DNA from: Micromonospora globbae
GTDB taxonomy: Bacteria > Actinomycetota > Actinomycetes > Mycobacteriales > Micromonosporaceae
Length of the DNA stretch: 64,000 nucleotides
Assembly: GCF_003610785.1 (NCBI RefSeq)
Contig: NZ_RAQQ01000005.1
Location: forward strand, 124,001 to 188,000
Direction: 5' to 3'
Part shown: in pieces, positions 63,008 through 64,000 of the stretch
How positions within the stretch are numbered: position 1 is the stretch's first letter
Layout: each line of letters begins with the position of its first letter
Position numbers and translations under genes: made by a program
Notes under the pieces: generated by a model
Seen by the model: the letters and a program-made list of their open reading frames with translations, nothing else
Databases searched by the model: none
What the model was told of the DNA's origin: nothing

Positions 63008-63886
63008 TCACAGCACGTCGCCGAGGACGGCGACGATCACCGGCACGAGGCCGGCGAGAATGAAGGCCGGCAGGAAGCAGAGCCCCAGCGGCAGGACGAT
63101 GAGGACGCCAGCCCGGCGGGCCGACGCCTCGGCCGCGGTGGCCCGGTCCGCCCGCAGGTCGTCGGCGAGCCTGGTGAACGCACCGGCCAGTGCGGCACCG
63201 CTGTTCGACGACCGGTACGCGGCCGAGGCCAGCCGCTCCGCCCCCGGTACGCCGTCGAGCGCCGACCACGCCTCCTCCGGGCCGCCACCGAGTTGCAGCG
63301 TGCGGCCGACCCGCCCGAGCCGGACGGCGAGCGGGCCGTCGAGCGCCTCGGCGACGGCCAGCACGGAGCGGTCCACCGGTGCGCCCGCCCGCATGGCCGC
63401 GGCCAGCAGGTCGGCGGCGAGCGGCAGGTCGGCCGCCTCCTGGAGCCGCCGGGCGCGGACCGCGGGCGACTCGATCCGCCGGAGCAGCCGGTCGAGCAGC
63501 ACCGCACCGGGCACCGCGCCGAGCAGGCCGAGCCAGCCGCCCACGATCACGGCCACCGCAAGCCCGCCCAGCGCCGCGGCGAGTCGGATCCGGTCCGGCC
63601 GCCACAGGGACGTCCCCCGGCCGGCCGAGACGTCGTCGCCCCACGGGTGGCCGTCGCCCGCAGGGACCGCCGCGCTGGACAGCGGGCCGGCCGCAGCGGC
63701 CGTGGTACCGGCGGATGCCGCACCGCCGGATCGCCCCGGACCGCCGCCACCGAACCCGCCACGGGACGTGCCGCGCCCGCTGCCGTCCCCCAGGGCGCGC
63801 AGGCGGCGCAGCGGGCGCCGCCCCGTCGCGCCGACCACGAGTGCCGCCGCCACCAGACAGCCCGCGGCCAGCGTCGCCCGCGACAT
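63008..63886 (-). CDS. TadC-like type II secretion system F-domain protein
   Basis: A 292-residue inner-membrane platform protein. The N-terminal helix (SRATLAAGCLVAAALVVGATG) is followed by a Gly/Ala/Ser-rich low-complexity stretch (about 25-90, GGFGGGGPGRSGGAASAG) that is unusual for the family. The T2SSF domain follows (AADLPLAADLLAAAMRAGAPVDRSVLAVAEAL and GGGPEEAWSALDGVPGAERLASAAYRSSNSGAALAGAF), and C-terminal helices (AGVLIVLPLGLCFLPAFILAGLVPVIV) complete it. The start ATG overlaps the stop of the upstream TadB gene. Confidence 0.87.
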   Translation of the reverse strand: MSRATLAAGCLVAAALVVGATGRRPLRRLRALGDGSGRGTSRGGFGGGGPGRSGGAASAGTTAAAAGPLSSAAVPAGDGHPWGDDVSAGRGTSLWRPDRIRLAAALGGLAVAVIVGGWLGLLGAVPGAVLLDRLLRRIESPAVRARRLQEAADLPLAADLLAAAMRAGAPVDRSVLAVAEALDGPLAVRLGRVGRTLQLGGGPEEAWSALDGVPGAERLASAAYRSSNSGAALAGAFTRLADDLRADRATAAEASARRAGVLIVLPLGLCFLPAFILAGLVPVIVAVLGDVL

Positions 63887-64000
63887 CAGGCGGCCCGCCC
63901 CGGCGCACCGAGCCGTTCGGCCCAGAACAGCCCTGCCGCCTGGAGGGCGACCGCCAGCACCGTGCACACCGCGCCGACCGGGGTGTGCAGGAGCACCTGC
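63886..64000 (-). CDS. TadB-like platform protein (partial, C-terminal 37 codons)
   Basis: Only the end is in the window: QVLLHTPVGAVCTVLAVALQAAGLFWAERLGAPGRAA. The pattern LLxTPxGxxxLxxGLALQxxGLxWxxRL is the usual C-terminus of TadB proteins upstream of tadC. Its TGA overlaps the ATG of the TadC gene. The rest lies beyond the right edge. Confidence 0.75.
   Translation of the reverse strand, partial: QVLLHTPVGAVCTVLAVALQAAGLFWAERLGAPGRAA

Overview
The window is GC-rich (roughly 73%) DNA from a high-GC actinomycete. It is most likely Micromonospora or another Micromonosporaceae, judged by gene content (XPB-type helicase, Ku/LigD end joining, the SCO6745 and TIGR03089 families, the MFS-dTMP kinase fusion, the DECH-helicase/Tad neighbourhood) and by intergenic palindromes of the kind I associate with that family. 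No complete prophage, insertion sequence, rRNA or CRISPR array is visible. It looks like chromosomal arm or core DNA with a few small accessory patches.

Layout. 1-5 kb: 3' part of an XPB/UvsW-type repair helicase, an effector-less GntR regulator divergent from a DivIVA-domain gene and a small unknown gene, a secreted pappalysin-like (M43) metalloprotease, and a HicA-HicB toxin-antitoxin pair lying between two decayed fragments that match the XPB gene. 5-11.3 kb: patatin-like lipase, a TIGR03089 protein, the C-terminal stub of a TetR regulator, a double-GNAT acetyltransferase, and an end-joining locus (LigD polymerase and LigD ligase as separate genes, divergent from Ku). 11.3-20 kb: PPOX flavoprotein, MerR-thioredoxin operon, membrane-anchored FKBP isomerase, SCO6745-family protein, HAD phosphatase, two MDR dehydrogenases, acyl-CoA ligase and a NUDIX hydrolase. 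20-28.5 kb: DHA2 exporter, DJ-1/PfpI protein, an HldE-type heptose kinase/adenylyltransferase with a GT2 and a GT9 glycosyltransferase, Hsp20, a DUF2231 membrane protein and a PPOX protein. 28.5-37.3 kb: ArsR-like regulator with an MFS exporter, GNAT, small membrane proteins, PPOX protein, a truncated CdiI-like immunity gene, tRNA-Thr(CGT), a metallophosphoesterase and RicT/PSP1. 37.7-43 kb: YbaB-like and WXG-like genes, DNA polymerase III delta' and the MFS-dTMP kinase fusion. 43-50 kb: PLP-dependent racemase/aldolase, TetR with an aldonolactone oxidase, and an ABC exporter whose permease frame is broken, followed by its MarR-type regulator. 50-64 kb: topoisomerase I, a lipoprotein, K+-insensitive membrane pyrophosphatase, an anti-sigma kinase/STAS pair, a DECH helicase, a LURP-one protein and the end of a Tad pilus operon (TadE-like, TadE, Flp-type DUF4244 pilin, TadC, TadB) that continues past the right edge.

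How the genes relate. Several groups are translationally coupled (TGATG, ATGA or GTGA overlaps): LigD Pol/Lig, MerR/Trx, HldE/GT2, YbaB/WXG, delta'/dTMP kinase, ABC ATPase/permease, STAS/anti-sigma kinase and Tad. A recurring signal is a TANNNT box 6 or 7 bases before an ATG/GTG start, which points to leaderless transcripts for at least eleven genes. Palindromic operator candidates sit in front of the regulator or exporter genes at 11.7, 28.6, 45.1 and 46.7 kb.

The most unusual feature is the HicAB pair nested between XPB-like gene fragments. Next are the intergenic palindrome families (21.8 and 36.4 kb; 28.6 kb; 46.6 kb), the truncated CDI-type immunity gene, the split ABC permease and the heptose-type sugar genes in a Gram-positive background.
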